The notes: generated by a model from the letters alone, not told the origin. Shown: positions 8,879-17,153, numbered from the stretch's first letter. The stretch: DNA of 64,000 nucleotides from Lachnospiraceae bacterium AC2031 (GCA_000687975.1 JIAB01000001.1:2456001-2520000), one strand, 5' to 3'. Program-made: numbers and translations.

Positions 8879-9259
8879 TTAATCAAGGGCGAGTCCCTTA
8901 TCCTTTATATACTTACATACAGCATCGAAGGTTTCGGGGCTAAGGTCATGCTCAATCTTGCAAGCGTCCTCAGCGGCGATTTCTTCGGAAACACCCAGAT
9001 ATTTGAAAAGATTAGTAAGTACCTTGTGACGAGTGTAAATCTTCTGTGCTATTTCCATTCCTGAATCGGTAAGAGAAATCATACCGTCTTCGTTAAATGA
9101 AATATAACCATTTTCTCTAAGTCTTTTAGTTGCATAACTAACGCTAGGCTTAGAAACTCCCAGCTGATTAGCAACGTCGATTGAACGAACGTAGCCTTTC
9201 TTTTCTTTGATCATAAGTATTGCCTCGAGGTAATCCTCGGCAGACTGATGTATCTCCAT
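8879..9259 (-). CDS. DtxR/MntR-family metal-dependent transcriptional repressor
   Basis: The 126-residue protein has an N-terminal winged helix-turn-helix (SIDVANQLGVSKPSVSYATK...) and a DtxR-type metal-binding and dimerisation domain. It lacks the C-terminal SH3-like domain of DtxR, as MntR does. The metal-site segment reads EDACKIEHDLS, with Cys where DtxR and SloR have one and where Bacillus MntR has Glu. That hints at, but does not prove, iron rather than manganese sensing. The start is taken at the ATG at 9259 because GGGAGG lies 13 bases upstream on the minus strand; a TTG seven codons further upstream overlaps that site. The gene is divergent from a small Cys-rich membrane protein typical of ferrous-iron loci, and operator-like sites lie between them. 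Confidence 0.9.
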   Translation of the reverse strand: MEIHQSAEDYLEAILMIKEKKGYVRSIDVANQLGVSKPSVSYATKRLRENGYISFNEDGMISLTDSGMEIAQKIYTRHKVLTNLFKYLGVSEEIAAEDACKIEHDLSPETFDAVCKYIKDKGLALD

Positions 9260-9332
9260 AGTAAGTATAAAACCTCCCAATTGTCTAAAAAATGTTAAGC
9301 CCTATTAAATATTGTCATAAAACTTAATCTAT

Positions 9333-9348
9333 GTTAGCATAATTTAAC
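9333..9348. promoter_or_regulatory. Candidate metal-regulator operator, site 1
   Basis: The 16-base sequence has the form GTTA-N8-TAAC. On the minus strand it overlaps the TAACAT that could be the -10 of the regulator gene (TTGCAT, 17 bases, TAACAT), a natural place for autoregulation. The same form recurs at 9414-9429, and a one-mismatch version lies at 9294-9309. Confidence 0.4.
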
Positions 9349-9375
9349 CTGTTATGCAAGTTGTTTTCTTTGTTG

Positions 9376-9404
9376 TTGACACCGCTTATCGTGGAGTGTA
9401 TCAT
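9376..9404 (+). promoter_or_regulatory. Promoter of the small Cys-rich membrane protein gene
   Basis: A perfect TTGACA at 9376-9381 is followed after 17 bases by TATCAT at 9399-9404. Transcription would begin about 9411, inside or beside the second operator-like site. Confidence 0.8.
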
Positions 9405-9413
9405 AGGTCAAAA

Positions 9414-9429
9414 GTTAAATGAAACTAAC
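9414..9429. promoter_or_regulatory. Candidate metal-regulator operator, site 2
   Basis: A second GTTA-N8-TAAC sequence starts ten bases after the -10 of the promoter at 9376-9404, the position expected for a repressor covering the transcription start. Confidence 0.4.
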
Positions 9430-9455
9430 TATATCTAACTATACGGAGATTGTAT

Positions 9456-9680
9456 ATGAATATATCCACGATAATCGCAATATTGGTCGTAATGATCCTT
9501 TTCGCTTTGGCTTCCTTTTATCTCTATAAAAATGGAACCTGCGGCGGATGTCCTGATCATGGCTCCTGCTCGGGTCATTGTGATACCAGAAAGCGTCTGA
9601 AGGTCTTTAAAAAATCGCCTTATTATAAAGAAAAGAGCGATATGATCGATGAAATAATAAAAAAGCATAAAAAAGTATGA
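9456..9680 (+). CDS. FeoB-associated Cys-rich small membrane protein
   Basis: The 74-residue protein has one N-terminal transmembrane helix (about residues 3-22), then the cysteine cluster GTCGGCPDHGSCSGHC, then a basic C-terminal tail. This arrangement is that of the FeoB-associated Cys-rich membrane protein family, which accompanies ferrous-iron transport genes and may bind iron on the cytoplasmic side. No feoA or feoB is adjacent here, so it is an orphan copy. The ATG at 9456 is preferred over a TTG two codons earlier because CGGAG sits seven bases before it. Its promoter lies between sites that the divergent DtxR-type regulator could bind. Confidence 0.8.
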   Translation: MNISTIIAILVVMILFALASFYLYKNGTCGGCPDHGSCSGHCDTRKRLKVFKKSPYYKEKSDMIDEIIKKHKKV

Positions 9681-9686
9681 AAATAC

Positions 9687-9714
9687 TTGATTAGATGTTA
9701 TAATTACTTTGTAT
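9687..9714 (+). promoter_or_regulatory. Promoter of the HD-GYP gene
   Basis: TTGATT at 9687-9692 and TATAAT at 9709-9714 are 16 bases apart. TG at 9706-9707 gives an extended -10. The expected start is near 9721, about 67 bases before the chosen TTG start codon. Confidence 0.65.
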
Positions 9715-9787
9715 TGGGTTTGTAATTTTTTAAGTTTTTAGTTGAAACTAATTGGGGCAGAAATCTAAAGGCGGGAGGTTACATATT

Positions 9788-11032
9788 TTGGAGAAGAAAT
9801 TTACTAATATGAGGGATATAGCATCTAGCTTTGCGAATGCTATGAATTTGCTGAGACCAGAGACTGAGAAGCTTCATCAGAGAGTCGCTTATCTAGCTTA
9901 TAACATAGCTGACGAGATGGATTATGGGGAACCTGATAAGAAAGAACTCCTCAATGCCAGTCTTCTTTATGATGTGGGCGTAGGCATGATGCCTGAAAGA
10001 TCAGCGGATCAGGAAAGATATTACTTTAAAGATGTGGCTACAACGGGTCTTGGAATAATTGGTGATGTTCAAAGACTTAAAACTGCATGCGAGATTATCC
10101 GTATTATGGATCCTGAAAGTGAAACTGATGATAGCGTTTATGGCTACGATAAATATAAGGATTTTGCTGAGATAATCGATGTATCTGACAGAGTTGCATC
10201 AATGCTTGATCCTAAAGATGCGGCACTTAATCAGGTTCAGGATATCTGTGATTCTATATCAGATCTTGCAGGTGAGGAATTGAGTCCACAGGTTGTGGAG
10301 GCGTTCCTCAGATTTGCTGAGAAGGAATATGTATGGATGGAGGTTCTTCATCAACCTGAGATATTCCTGAATTACATTTCCGATGAAACAGTAGTTACAT
10401 TGGATGAAGGAATCGAGCTGGCAAGATTCATGTCACGTATCATCGATTTCAGAAGCTCATATACAGCTATGCACTCCTCGGGAGTTGCTGCAACCGCTGT
10501 GCGTCTTGCTGAGATCATGGGTATGTCTGAAGATGAGTGCAAGATGATGATGATTGCTGGATATCTTCACGATGTTGGAAAGCTTAAGGTTCCAAAATCA
10601 GTTCTGGAGAAGAATGATAAGCTGACTGATGAGGAGTTTAATATCGTAAAGGAATATGCATATTATACTCATCTGCTGCTTAAGGATGTGGAAGGCTTTG
10701 AACAGATAGGTAAATGGGCTTCCCTTCATCACGAGAAACTAAACGGCTATGGTTATCCTTTCAGACTGAAGGCTGACGATATCCCTATGGGAGCTCGAAT
10801 CATTGCTATTGCTGATATATTCTCGGCTGTTGCGGAGATTAGATCTTACCGCGCTGGTATGTCAAAGGAAGAGGTTATCAGGACTCTTACTGAGTATGTT
10901 GAGACTGGTGCAATGTCAGGATATATCGTAGAGCTTCTTATTAGAAACTATGATGATATCTACAGCATCCGTGACACAGAAGTTCGTCGTGAGGGAGCGC
11001 GTTATTTTGCCTCCTCGGTGGATGTTGATTAA
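9788..11032 (+). CDS. HD-GYP domain protein, candidate cyclic-di-GMP phosphodiesterase
   Basis: The 414-residue cytosolic protein carries a C-terminal HD-GYP domain (about 220-380). Metal and catalytic residues are intact: HDVGK at 261-265 and HHEKLNGYGYP at 314-324, followed by ARIIAIADIFSAVAE. HD-GYP proteins hydrolyse cyclic di-GMP. The N-terminal half has a second, degenerate HD-like region (HQRVAYLAYNIAD ... LLYDVGVG) in which the HD pair has become YD, so it may be a sensory or dimerisation module. The start is taken at TTG 9788 because GGGAGG lies nine bases upstream; an upstream TTG at 9752 has no ribosome site. The gene has its own promoter and terminator and is monocistronic. The pilus locus 29 kb away is a plausible but unproven target of its signal. 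Confidence 0.88.
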   Translation: MEKKFTNMRDIASSFANAMNLLRPETEKLHQRVAYLAYNIADEMDYGEPDKKELLNASLLYDVGVGMMPERSADQERYYFKDVATTGLGIIGDVQRLKTACEIIRIMDPESETDDSVYGYDKYKDFAEIIDVSDRVASMLDPKDAALNQVQDICDSISDLAGEELSPQVVEAFLRFAEKEYVWMEVLHQPEIFLNYISDETVVTLDEGIELARFMSRIIDFRSSYTAMHSSGVAATAVRLAEIMGMSEDECKMMMIAGYLHDVGKLKVPKSVLEKNDKLTDEEFNIVKEYAYYTHLLLKDVEGFEQIGKWASLHHEKLNGYGYPFRLKADDIPMGARIIAIADIFSAVAEIRSYRAGMSKEEVIRTLTEYVETGAMSGYIVELLIRNYDDIYSIRDTEVRREGARYFASSVDVD

Positions 11033-11061
11033 AACATTTTGTATCAAAATATAGAGAAAAT

Positions 11062-11094
11062 AAAAAAAAGCCACAAAATATAGTGGCTTTTTTT
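11062..11094 (+). terminator. Terminator of the HD-GYP gene
   Basis: The stem GCCAC/GTGGC (11070-11074 with 11083-11087) is extended by an A8 run pairing with seven T residues that form the tail. Confidence 0.9.
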
Positions 11095-11103
11095 ATAATA
11101 TGA

Positions 11104-11112
11104 TGGTAAAAT
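11104..11112 (+). promoter_or_regulatory. Extended -10 promoter of the nagZ-like gene
   Basis: TGGTAAAAT forms an extended -10 element directly after the preceding terminator. No good -35 is visible, as expected for this class. The GTG start chosen for the gene lies 68 bases downstream. Confidence 0.55.
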
Positions 11113-11179
11113 AACCCTGATTATGTTCTGTAAACTAGTTCTGGACTTGTTTCAGAACTTTTTAACGGGGAAAAACAGA

Positions 11180-12526
11180 GTGAATAAAAAACTAAGAAAT
11201 TTTATCTTTGTCCTGACGGGCCTGGTAATGGTAGGCCTATGTGCTGTATTAGGTGAAGGCGGCATAAGTCAGGTCAATAAGAATGAGGTTCTTTCTGCGG
11301 ATGCGGCCAGCGTTACTGAGGAAACGGTGGTCGGTGATCTTTCGACCGAAGTTCCTGAAGCGAATACATTTGGCGACCCTTTAGAAACACCGTCAGATGA
11401 TGCTTCCGCAACTGACGCTGAGGAACCTGAAGAAACAACAGAAAATGAAAAAATACCTGAAGCTGATAAAGCGGTGCTCGATATTATTGATGGCATGACC
11501 ATTGAGGAAAAGGTTGCTCAGCTGTTCATTATTACTCCAGATGCACTGACAGATAATACTGCAGTTACAATGGCGGGTGATGCGACTAAGCAAGCTATCG
11601 ACGAAACGCCAATTGGCGGTGTCATTTACATGGGAGATAACCTTCAGACACCTACACAGGTTAGGGAAATGCTGGCAAACACCAATACCTATAGCGAAGA
11701 GAGAGTAGGCCTTCCTATGTTTCTCTGCGTTGACGAGGAAGGTGGTACAGTATCAAGAGTTGCGGGCTGCGGACGCTTCTGTGTAGAAAATGTTGGCAAT
11801 ATGTCTGAGATAGGTGCTAATGGAACTGTTGAGGATGCAAAAAAGGCAGGTGTCACTATAGGTACCTACCTTTCGGACTTTGGTTTCAATATAGACTTTG
11901 CACCTGTTGCTGATGTTCTGACAAATCCAGAGAACTCTATCGTTAAGTATAGATCCTTTGGTAGCGATGTTGACACAGTATCAAGAATGTCTATTGCTGT
12001 AGCTGAGGGACTTGAGTCCAAAGGAATCACTGCAACATATAAGCACTTCCCTGGACATGGAGCAACAGCAGGCGATACTCACCTTGGAGCAGCATTTACT
12101 ACAAAGACTATTGAAGAACTAAAGGAAGAGGAACTTGTTCCATTCCAGAATGCAATAGATGATGGCGCTAAGCTTATCATGGTTTCACATATTTCAGCGC
12201 CTAATATTACAGGTCACGATACACCTGCATCCCTTTCTGAGGAACTTGTTACTGAACTCCTTAGAGAAGATATGGGATTTGATGGAATTGTTGTAACCGA
12301 TGCTATGGAGATGGGAGCTATCTCGTCAAAGTATAAGTCTGATGAGGCTGCAGTTATGGCTATTCAGGCGGGAGTAGATATGATACTGATGCCTGAGGAT
12401 TTTGATCTTGCGTATAGCGGAGTGCTCAAGGCTGCAAAGTCAGGCGAGATATCTGAAGAGAGATTAAATGAGTCTCTTGCCAGAATCATCAAGGTGAAGC
12501 TTGAGATGAGCGAGACTTCCAACTAG
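11180..12526 (+). CDS. nagZ: Glycoside hydrolase family 3 beta-N-acetylhexosaminidase (NagZ-like), membrane anchored
   Basis: The protein removes N-acetylglucosamine from wall-derived sugars or similar substrates. From the GTG at 11180 it has 448 residues: a basic N-terminus and one hydrophobic segment (about 9-26), a Ser/Thr/Glu-rich linker to about residue 100, and a GH3 catalytic domain. Recognisable motifs are FLCVDEEGGTVSR, the KHFPGHGATAGDTHLG loop with the catalytic histidine, HISAPN, and VVTDAMEMGAI with the nucleophile aspartate. The GTG is chosen because GGGGA is eight bases upstream; an ATG at 11123 has no ribosome site and would put 19 residues before the membrane anchor. The anchor suggests work outside the cell, unlike the cytosolic NagZ of Gram-negative bacteria. 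No C-terminal GH3 domain is present, as in NagZ. Confidence 0.88.
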   Translation: MNKKLRNFIFVLTGLVMVGLCAVLGEGGISQVNKNEVLSADAASVTEETVVGDLSTEVPEANTFGDPLETPSDDASATDAEEPEETTENEKIPEADKAVLDIIDGMTIEEKVAQLFIITPDALTDNTAVTMAGDATKQAIDETPIGGVIYMGDNLQTPTQVREMLANTNTYSEERVGLPMFLCVDEEGGTVSRVAGCGRFCVENVGNMSEIGANGTVEDAKKAGVTIGTYLSDFGFNIDFAPVADVLTNPENSIVKYRSFGSDVDTVSRMSIAVAEGLESKGITATYKHFPGHGATAGDTHLGAAFTTKTIEELKEEELVPFQNAIDDGAKLIMVSHISAPNITGHDTPASLSEELVTELLREDMGFDGIVVTDAMEMGAISSKYKSDEAAVMAIQAGVDMILMPEDFDLAYSGVLKAAKSGEISEERLNESLARIIKVKLEMSETSN

Positions 12527-12563
12527 AAACTGCTGTTCTATAACAGAATAACGAGGAATTGAT

Positions 12564-12608
12564 TAGCATATTTTCGCCGGCTTTGTTTTCGGCGGAGATA
12601 TGCTATTT
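12564..12608 (+). terminator. Hairpin between nagZ-like gene and alaA, weak terminator candidate
   Basis: A 16-bp stem including two G-U pairs (12564-12579 with 12590-12605) encloses a ten-base loop and is followed by only three T residues. It may attenuate or end nagZ transcription, or protect mRNA ends. Confidence 0.45.
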
Positions 12609-12663
12609 CGAGATTTATAGAGAAAACTATGAATATATAATATATAGAGAAGAGGCGAATGTT

Positions 12664-13884
12664 TTGCGAAAATTTGAAAAATCAGTAAAGTTAAATAATG
12701 TGTGTTATGACATCAGAGGTCCAGTAATGGACGAGGCAAACCGTATGGTGGCGGCTGGTGAAGAGATACTTAAACTCAATATCGGCAATCCGGCTCCATT
12801 TGGCTTTAAGGCTCCTGATGAACTTATCAGGGATATGTCAGATAACCTTACAAGCACCGAGGGTTATTCAGATTCCAAGGGTCTTGTATCTGCACGTCAG
12901 GCAATTCTGGAGTATGATAAGACTAAGAATATTCCTAACGTTGATATCGACGATATCTACACAGGAAATGGTGTCAGCGAACTGATCACTCTTTCCATGC
13001 AGGGCCTTCTGGATTACGGTGATGAAATCCTTGTGCCAAGCCCAGACTATCCTCTGTGGACTGCATCAGTCACACTTGCAGGTGGAACTGCAGTTCACTA
13101 TATATGCGATGAGGATGCTGGCTGGTATCCAGATGTTAAGGATATCGAGAGAAAGATCACTCCTCGAACAAAGGGTGTGGTTATCATCAATCCAAACAAT
13201 CCTACAGGTGCCCTCTATCCAGAGAGCCTTCTGAAGGAGATAGTAAGTCTTGCAGAAAAGCATGACCTGATCATCTTTGCAGATGAAATCTATGACCGTC
13301 TGATCATGGATGGCAAGAAGCATACTTCTATAGCCAGCCTCGCACCAGAATGTCTTTGCATAACATTTAACGGACTTTCCAAGTCCCATCTTATTGCTGG
13401 TTACCGAGTTGGCTGGATGTCAATCTCAGGTAACAAGTCAAATGCAACTGGTTACATCGAGGGAATCAAGCTGCTGTCATCAATGCGACTTTGCTCCAAC
13501 GTTCCTGCTCAGTCACTTATTGCACCAGCACTCAAGATGATGGATGAGACTAAAGCCCTGGTTGAACCAGGAGGAAGAGTTTACGAACAGCGTGAATGTA
13601 TAGTCAATCTGCTAAATGATATTCCAGGCGTTTCTGTTGTAAAGCCCGAAGCTGCATTCTACTGCTTCCCTAAACTTGATATCAAGCGTTTCAACATTCA
13701 TGATGACGAAAGATTTGCATTGGATGTGCTGAGAAAGAAGAAGATACTCTTTACGCATGGCGGAGGCTTCCATTGGGAACAGCCTGATCACTTCCGTATC
13801 GTTTACCTGCCAGAGAAGCGTATCCTTGAGGAGGCAGCAACTCAGCTTAAAGACTTCCTCGCAGACTATCGCCAGGCAGATTAA
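12664..13884 (+). CDS. alaA: Alanine/glutamate-pyruvate aminotransferase AlaA type
   Basis: AlaA is a pyridoxal-phosphate class I aminotransferase that makes alanine from pyruvate with glutamate as amino donor. The sequence follows Escherichia coli AlaA almost throughout from memory: VCYDIRGPVMDEANRM, LNIGNPAPFGF, NPNNPTG, the DEIYDRL motif, and the cofactor lysine in FNGLSKSHLIAG at Lys240, the same number as in the E. coli protein. The start is taken at TTG 12664, eight bases after AGAGG, giving 406 residues. The longer frame to 12559 would add 35 residues read through the hairpin at 12564-12605 and lacks a ribosome site. The next genes make a nucleotide-sugar-like product and are probably co-transcribed. 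Confidence 0.93.
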   Translation: MRKFEKSVKLNNVCYDIRGPVMDEANRMVAAGEEILKLNIGNPAPFGFKAPDELIRDMSDNLTSTEGYSDSKGLVSARQAILEYDKTKNIPNVDIDDIYTGNGVSELITLSMQGLLDYGDEILVPSPDYPLWTASVTLAGGTAVHYICDEDAGWYPDVKDIERKITPRTKGVVIINPNNPTGALYPESLLKEIVSLAEKHDLIIFADEIYDRLIMDGKKHTSIASLAPECLCITFNGLSKSHLIAGYRVGWMSISGNKSNATGYIEGIKLLSSMRLCSNVPAQSLIAPALKMMDETKALVEPGGRVYEQRECIVNLLNDIPGVSVVKPEAAFYCFPKLDIKRFNIHDDERFALDVLRKKKILFTHGGGFHWEQPDHFRIVYLPEKRILEEAATQLKDFLADYRQAD

Positions 13885-13932
13885 TCGGCCACTGGGGACG
13901 GTTCTCACTGGCAGATTTATAGGAGATAGAAT

Positions 13933-14676
13933 ATGGTAACAGCAATGTTATTTGCGGGTGGCGTTGGAAGTAGAATGAAATCCGACGACCTGCCAAAACA
14001 GTTTTTGAAGGTTGCAGGAAAGCCGATAATCATTCGTACTATCGGTCATTTCGAAAAGCATCCCGAAGTGGATGATATTGTAATAGCCTGCAAGGAAGAC
14101 TGGATTGATTATCTAAATGGATTAATTGAAGAGTACGGAATTAAGAAGGTGCGTGCAGTGATTCCTGGTGGCGAAAATGGCTATCAGTCTATTCATAATG
14201 GCGTTCTTGAAACAGCTAAGGTGGCAACTAAACCAGATGATATCATACTGATATGTGATGGCGTCCGCCCTATGCTTTCGGAGGAACTTATCTCCAACTG
14301 TATTCGCATAACAAAAGAGTGTGGAACCGCAGTTCCTGTTACGCCAAGTATTGATTCTCTGCTTTACAGTGAGGATGGTGAAACCTGTGGAAAGAGTTAC
14401 AAGCGTAGCTCTATGTATGTAACACAGGCACCTCAGGGCTACACCATGGAGAAAATCCTTTGGGCTCATAACGAAGCAGAAAAAAGAGGAATCACCAATC
14501 CGGTATCCTCAAGCGAACTCTTTATTGAGCTTGGACATGATGTAAGACTATTCCAGGGCGAACGTACCAATATCAAGGTAACTACGCCAGAGGATATGGA
14601 TACTCTTAGAGCAAGCTTCTTCTACAAGCATTTCAAAGCGTTTGCTGAAGAAGAATTCGCTCGCAATGACATTTGA
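13933..14676 (+). CDS. IspD/TarI-family cytidylyltransferase
   Basis: The 247-residue protein has the GT-A nucleotidyltransferase fold of IspD and TarI. Visible motifs are the CTP loop MLFAGGVGSRMKSDDLPKQF at the N-terminus, CDGVRPM with the metal aspartate, and the C-terminal NIKVTTPEDMDTL. It activates a sugar- or polyol-phosphate with CTP. A TarI-like function (ribitol-5-phosphate to CDP-ribitol) is more likely than the MEP-pathway IspD, because the next gene is a short-chain dehydrogenase/epimerase, as in surface-polymer loci, and not ispF. AGGAG stands eight bases before the ATG. It starts 48 bases after alaA. The polymer it serves is not in the window. Confidence 0.82.
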   Translation: MVTAMLFAGGVGSRMKSDDLPKQFLKVAGKPIIIRTIGHFEKHPEVDDIVIACKEDWIDYLNGLIEEYGIKKVRAVIPGGENGYQSIHNGVLETAKVATKPDDIILICDGVRPMLSEELISNCIRITKECGTAVPVTPSIDSLLYSEDGETCGKSYKRSSMYVTQAPQGYTMEKILWAHNEAEKRGITNPVSSSELFIELGHDVRLFQGERTNIKVTTPEDMDTLRASFFYKHFKAFAEEEFARNDI

Positions 14677-14719
14677 TCTTATTGAGTAGCTGTAAGTATT
14701 AATACATCGAGGTGAAGAT

Positions 14720-15841
14720 ATGAGAGAAGAGTTAAGAGTAGAAAATGTGATCAAGGGCAGACTTTTCGAGGATATACTCGAGATAGCTGAGGACGATATT
14801 GACTGGAGCCGCCTTGCTGGCAGACGCATTCTGATAACCGGCGCAGCCGGCTTCATTGCTTATCATATGGTAACGGCTATGCTCCTTTGGAATGATATCA
14901 ACGTTACTGAAAGCGGTTCTGGTTCGATTCGTATTGTTGGTATGGTGAGAAATCTGGAGAGAGCTAAGGCAAAGTACGGAGCTCTTGCCCAAAGACCAGA
15001 TTTTGAACTTGTTGAACAGGATGTTTGCCAGCCATTTAACATTGAAGGTAGGGTGGATTACGTGGTTCATGCTGCAAGCCAGGCTTCAGCATGGCATTTT
15101 GAAAATGATCCTGTAGGTACTATAAATGCAAATCTTGTGGGCACGACAAATGCCCTTGAATTTGCTAAGAAGCAGTGTGATGCTGCAGCTGAAACAGGCG
15201 CAAATAAGACTGTATCTTTGATTGTATCAAGTCTCAAAACCTACGGAAATGTAACTGATGGTTCTCGTGAGCTTCTCGAAGAAACTCAGGGCTATGTGGA
15301 CATCGATTCATATAAGAACTGCTATGCTATGGGCAAGCGTGCGTCTGAGACGCTGGCTGCCAGCTATGCTAAGCAGTATGATATGGATATCAAGATCGTG
15401 CGCCCAAGCTATATCTACGGCGCGGCAAGTCTGGATGATGACAGAGTGTGGGCTCAGTTCATTGCAAATGTGGTTCGTGGAGAAAACATTTTACTGAAGA
15501 GTGCGGGGGCACCATACAGATCATTTTGCTATGTGACAGACACTGCCAGAGCAATATTCAAGGTTCTTCTCGAAGGAGAAGTGATGCAGCCATATAACAT
15601 TTCAAGCAAGATAGGAAATGTTACGATACGCGGCTTTGCAAGGAAGGCTGTAGAAGCTTTTCCGGAGAAGCAGTTATCACTGAGCTTTGCTAATCCTGAA
15701 GACAGGGCAGAACCTGAGATAGACTATACAAAACAGACGCCTGAAATAATGAATTCAGACAGACTGGAAGCGCTGGGCTGGAAGGCCAGAGTTGATATAA
15801 CAGAGGGAATCAAAAGAGCAGTTGCAATTCTGGCTAAATAA
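14720..15841 (+). CDS. Extended short-chain dehydrogenase: NAD-dependent epimerase/dehydratase
   Basis: The 373-residue protein is an extended SDR of the nucleotide-sugar epimerase/dehydratase type. The Rossmann motif is GAAGFIA (canonical GxxGxxG with Ala last), followed by the VHAASQAS loop, an active-site serine in SSLKTYGN and the catalytic pair in YAMGKRAS. Its likely role is to convert the CDP-activated product of the upstream cytidylyltransferase, or its precursor, for a capsule or teichoic-acid-like polymer; this is inferred from pairing only. It has a 36-residue N-terminal extension before the Rossmann fold. GAGGTGA lies shortly before the ATG. The 138-base gap downstream contains a promoter for the next gene. 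Confidence 0.82.
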   Translation: MREELRVENVIKGRLFEDILEIAEDDIDWSRLAGRRILITGAAGFIAYHMVTAMLLWNDINVTESGSGSIRIVGMVRNLERAKAKYGALAQRPDFELVEQDVCQPFNIEGRVDYVVHAASQASAWHFENDPVGTINANLVGTTNALEFAKKQCDAAAETGANKTVSLIVSSLKTYGNVTDGSRELLEETQGYVDIDSYKNCYAMGKRASETLAASYAKQYDMDIKIVRPSYIYGAASLDDDRVWAQFIANVVRGENILLKSAGAPYRSFCYVTDTARAIFKVLLEGEVMQPYNISSKIGNVTIRGFARKAVEAFPEKQLSLSFANPEDRAEPEIDYTKQTPEIMNSDRLEALGWKARVDITEGIKRAVAILAK

Positions 15842-15888
15842 CTACCTTTAAGCCACAATAAAAACACATTTACATAACATTATTTTAG

Positions 15889-15917
15889 TTGCGATTTTGA
15901 TGGAAAAATGATAGACT
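15889..15917 (+). promoter_or_regulatory. Promoter upstream of mltG
   Basis: TTGCGA (15889-15894), a 17-base spacer and TAGACT (15912-15917), preceded by TGA, form a moderate extended -10 promoter. It may also drive the FHA/kinase genes, as no terminator lies between them. Confidence 0.5.
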
Positions 15918-15979
15918 ATACAGGTAAAAGTGGGTAACTATACGTAACCCTAAAAGTTGAAGAGGAAAAGTACATCAAT

Positions 15980-17113
15980 ATGATAAAAATAACTAAAATA
16001 CTTATCGGCCTTGCGGCCGCATTTCTGCTGTTCGTCGTTGTTGACGAATATATAGATGATTACAAGGATGCTTATAACGAAGAACTCACCAGCACAGAGA
16101 GTCAGGATGGCGAGGAAGTGGAGGTAGAGATACCAAAAGATTCGTCAGTAAAAGATATAGCCGCCATACTACATGAAAATGGACTCATCAAGTATGAGAG
16201 AGCGTTTGTAAAGCGTCTGCAGGACTCTCAGTATAGAGGAAAACTTAAGAGTGGAACTTTCAAGCTACATAAGGGAATGAATACTCTTGAGATGATGGAA
16301 ATCATGGCTTCCGAGGACGAGGATTCAAAGGTTCTTAAGCAACTGGTTATTCCAGAGGGATATACAGTTGATATGATTGCTATCAAGTGTCAGGAAGAGG
16401 GTATCTGTTCAAAGACAGAATTTGTCAATGCGGTAAAATCAATTACAGCTTCAGATTTTGAATATCTGAACGATGTCCCTAGTGGACAGAACGTAAGATA
16501 CAAGCTGGAAGGTTATCTGTTCCCAGCTACTTACGATATTACAAAGAATACAACGGCTAGTGATCTGGTTAGACAGATGCTTAATGCATTTGAAGCCTAT
16601 TACACAGCCGAGATGAAGGATAAAGCAACAGAAAGGGGACTTAATTCGTTTCAGGTTCTTACACTTGCATCTATTGTAGAGCGTGAGGCCAAGCTCGATG
16701 AAGAGAGACCAAAGATTGCGTCGGTTCTGTATAACCGTATTAATGCGGATATGCTGTTCCAGGTTGACTCCTCAGTATTTTATGCTGTAACTGACGGAAG
16801 ATATGATGTTGAAGAACTTACATCAGAAGATCTTTCGTTCGATTCTCCTTATAACACATACGTTTATAAGGGAATGCCAGCAGGACCAATCTGTAATCCA
16901 GGACTCGCATGTATCACAGCGGTTCTTAACCCAGATGAAACGAATTACTATTACTTCTATCTCGTTGACGAGGAGAAGGGTGAGCATGTCTTTTCGGAGA
17001 CACTGGATGATCACTACAATGCAATGATCGGTGGTACTGATACAAACGGAGACGGAAAACCTGATTTAGAACCAGGTGAAAGTGTCCAGGATAACAGTTC
17101 CTCGGATGATTAA
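15980..17113 (+). CDS. mltG: Endolytic transglycosylase MltG
   Basis: MltG cuts nascent glycan strands at the membrane and so sets peptidoglycan strand length. The 377-residue protein has an N-terminal transmembrane anchor (about 4-22), then the YceG fold. Conserved blocks include IPEGYTVDMIA, the catalytic glutamate in LASIVEREA, the YNRI segment, TYVYKGMPAGPICNPG and the C-terminal HVFSETLDDHYNA. A short acidic tail of about 30 residues (DTNGDGKPDLEPGES) follows. The AGAGG site is 14 bases before the ATG, longer than usual, and no nearer alternative start exists. It precedes the FHA/kinase genes by 61 bases with no terminator, which may tie wall synthesis to the phospho-signalling genes. 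Confidence 0.92.
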   Translation: MIKITKILIGLAAAFLLFVVVDEYIDDYKDAYNEELTSTESQDGEEVEVEIPKDSSVKDIAAILHENGLIKYERAFVKRLQDSQYRGKLKSGTFKLHKGMNTLEMMEIMASEDEDSKVLKQLVIPEGYTVDMIAIKCQEEGICSKTEFVNAVKSITASDFEYLNDVPSGQNVRYKLEGYLFPATYDITKNTTASDLVRQMLNAFEAYYTAEMKDKATERGLNSFQVLTLASIVEREAKLDEERPKIASVLYNRINADMLFQVDSSVFYAVTDGRYDVEELTSEDLSFDSPYNTYVYKGMPAGPICNPGLACITAVLNPDETNYYYFYLVDEEKGEHVFSETLDDHYNAMIGGTDTNGDGKPDLEPGESVQDNSSSDD

Positions 17114-17153
17114 TGTATGGAGTGATCAATCAGACGACTAGAATACGGAACCT

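Noticed and set aside
12559-12663. N-terminal extension of AlaA from 12559
   Set aside because: The extension is translated from a hairpin region without a ribosome site, and AlaA homologues begin at the position of TTG 12664.
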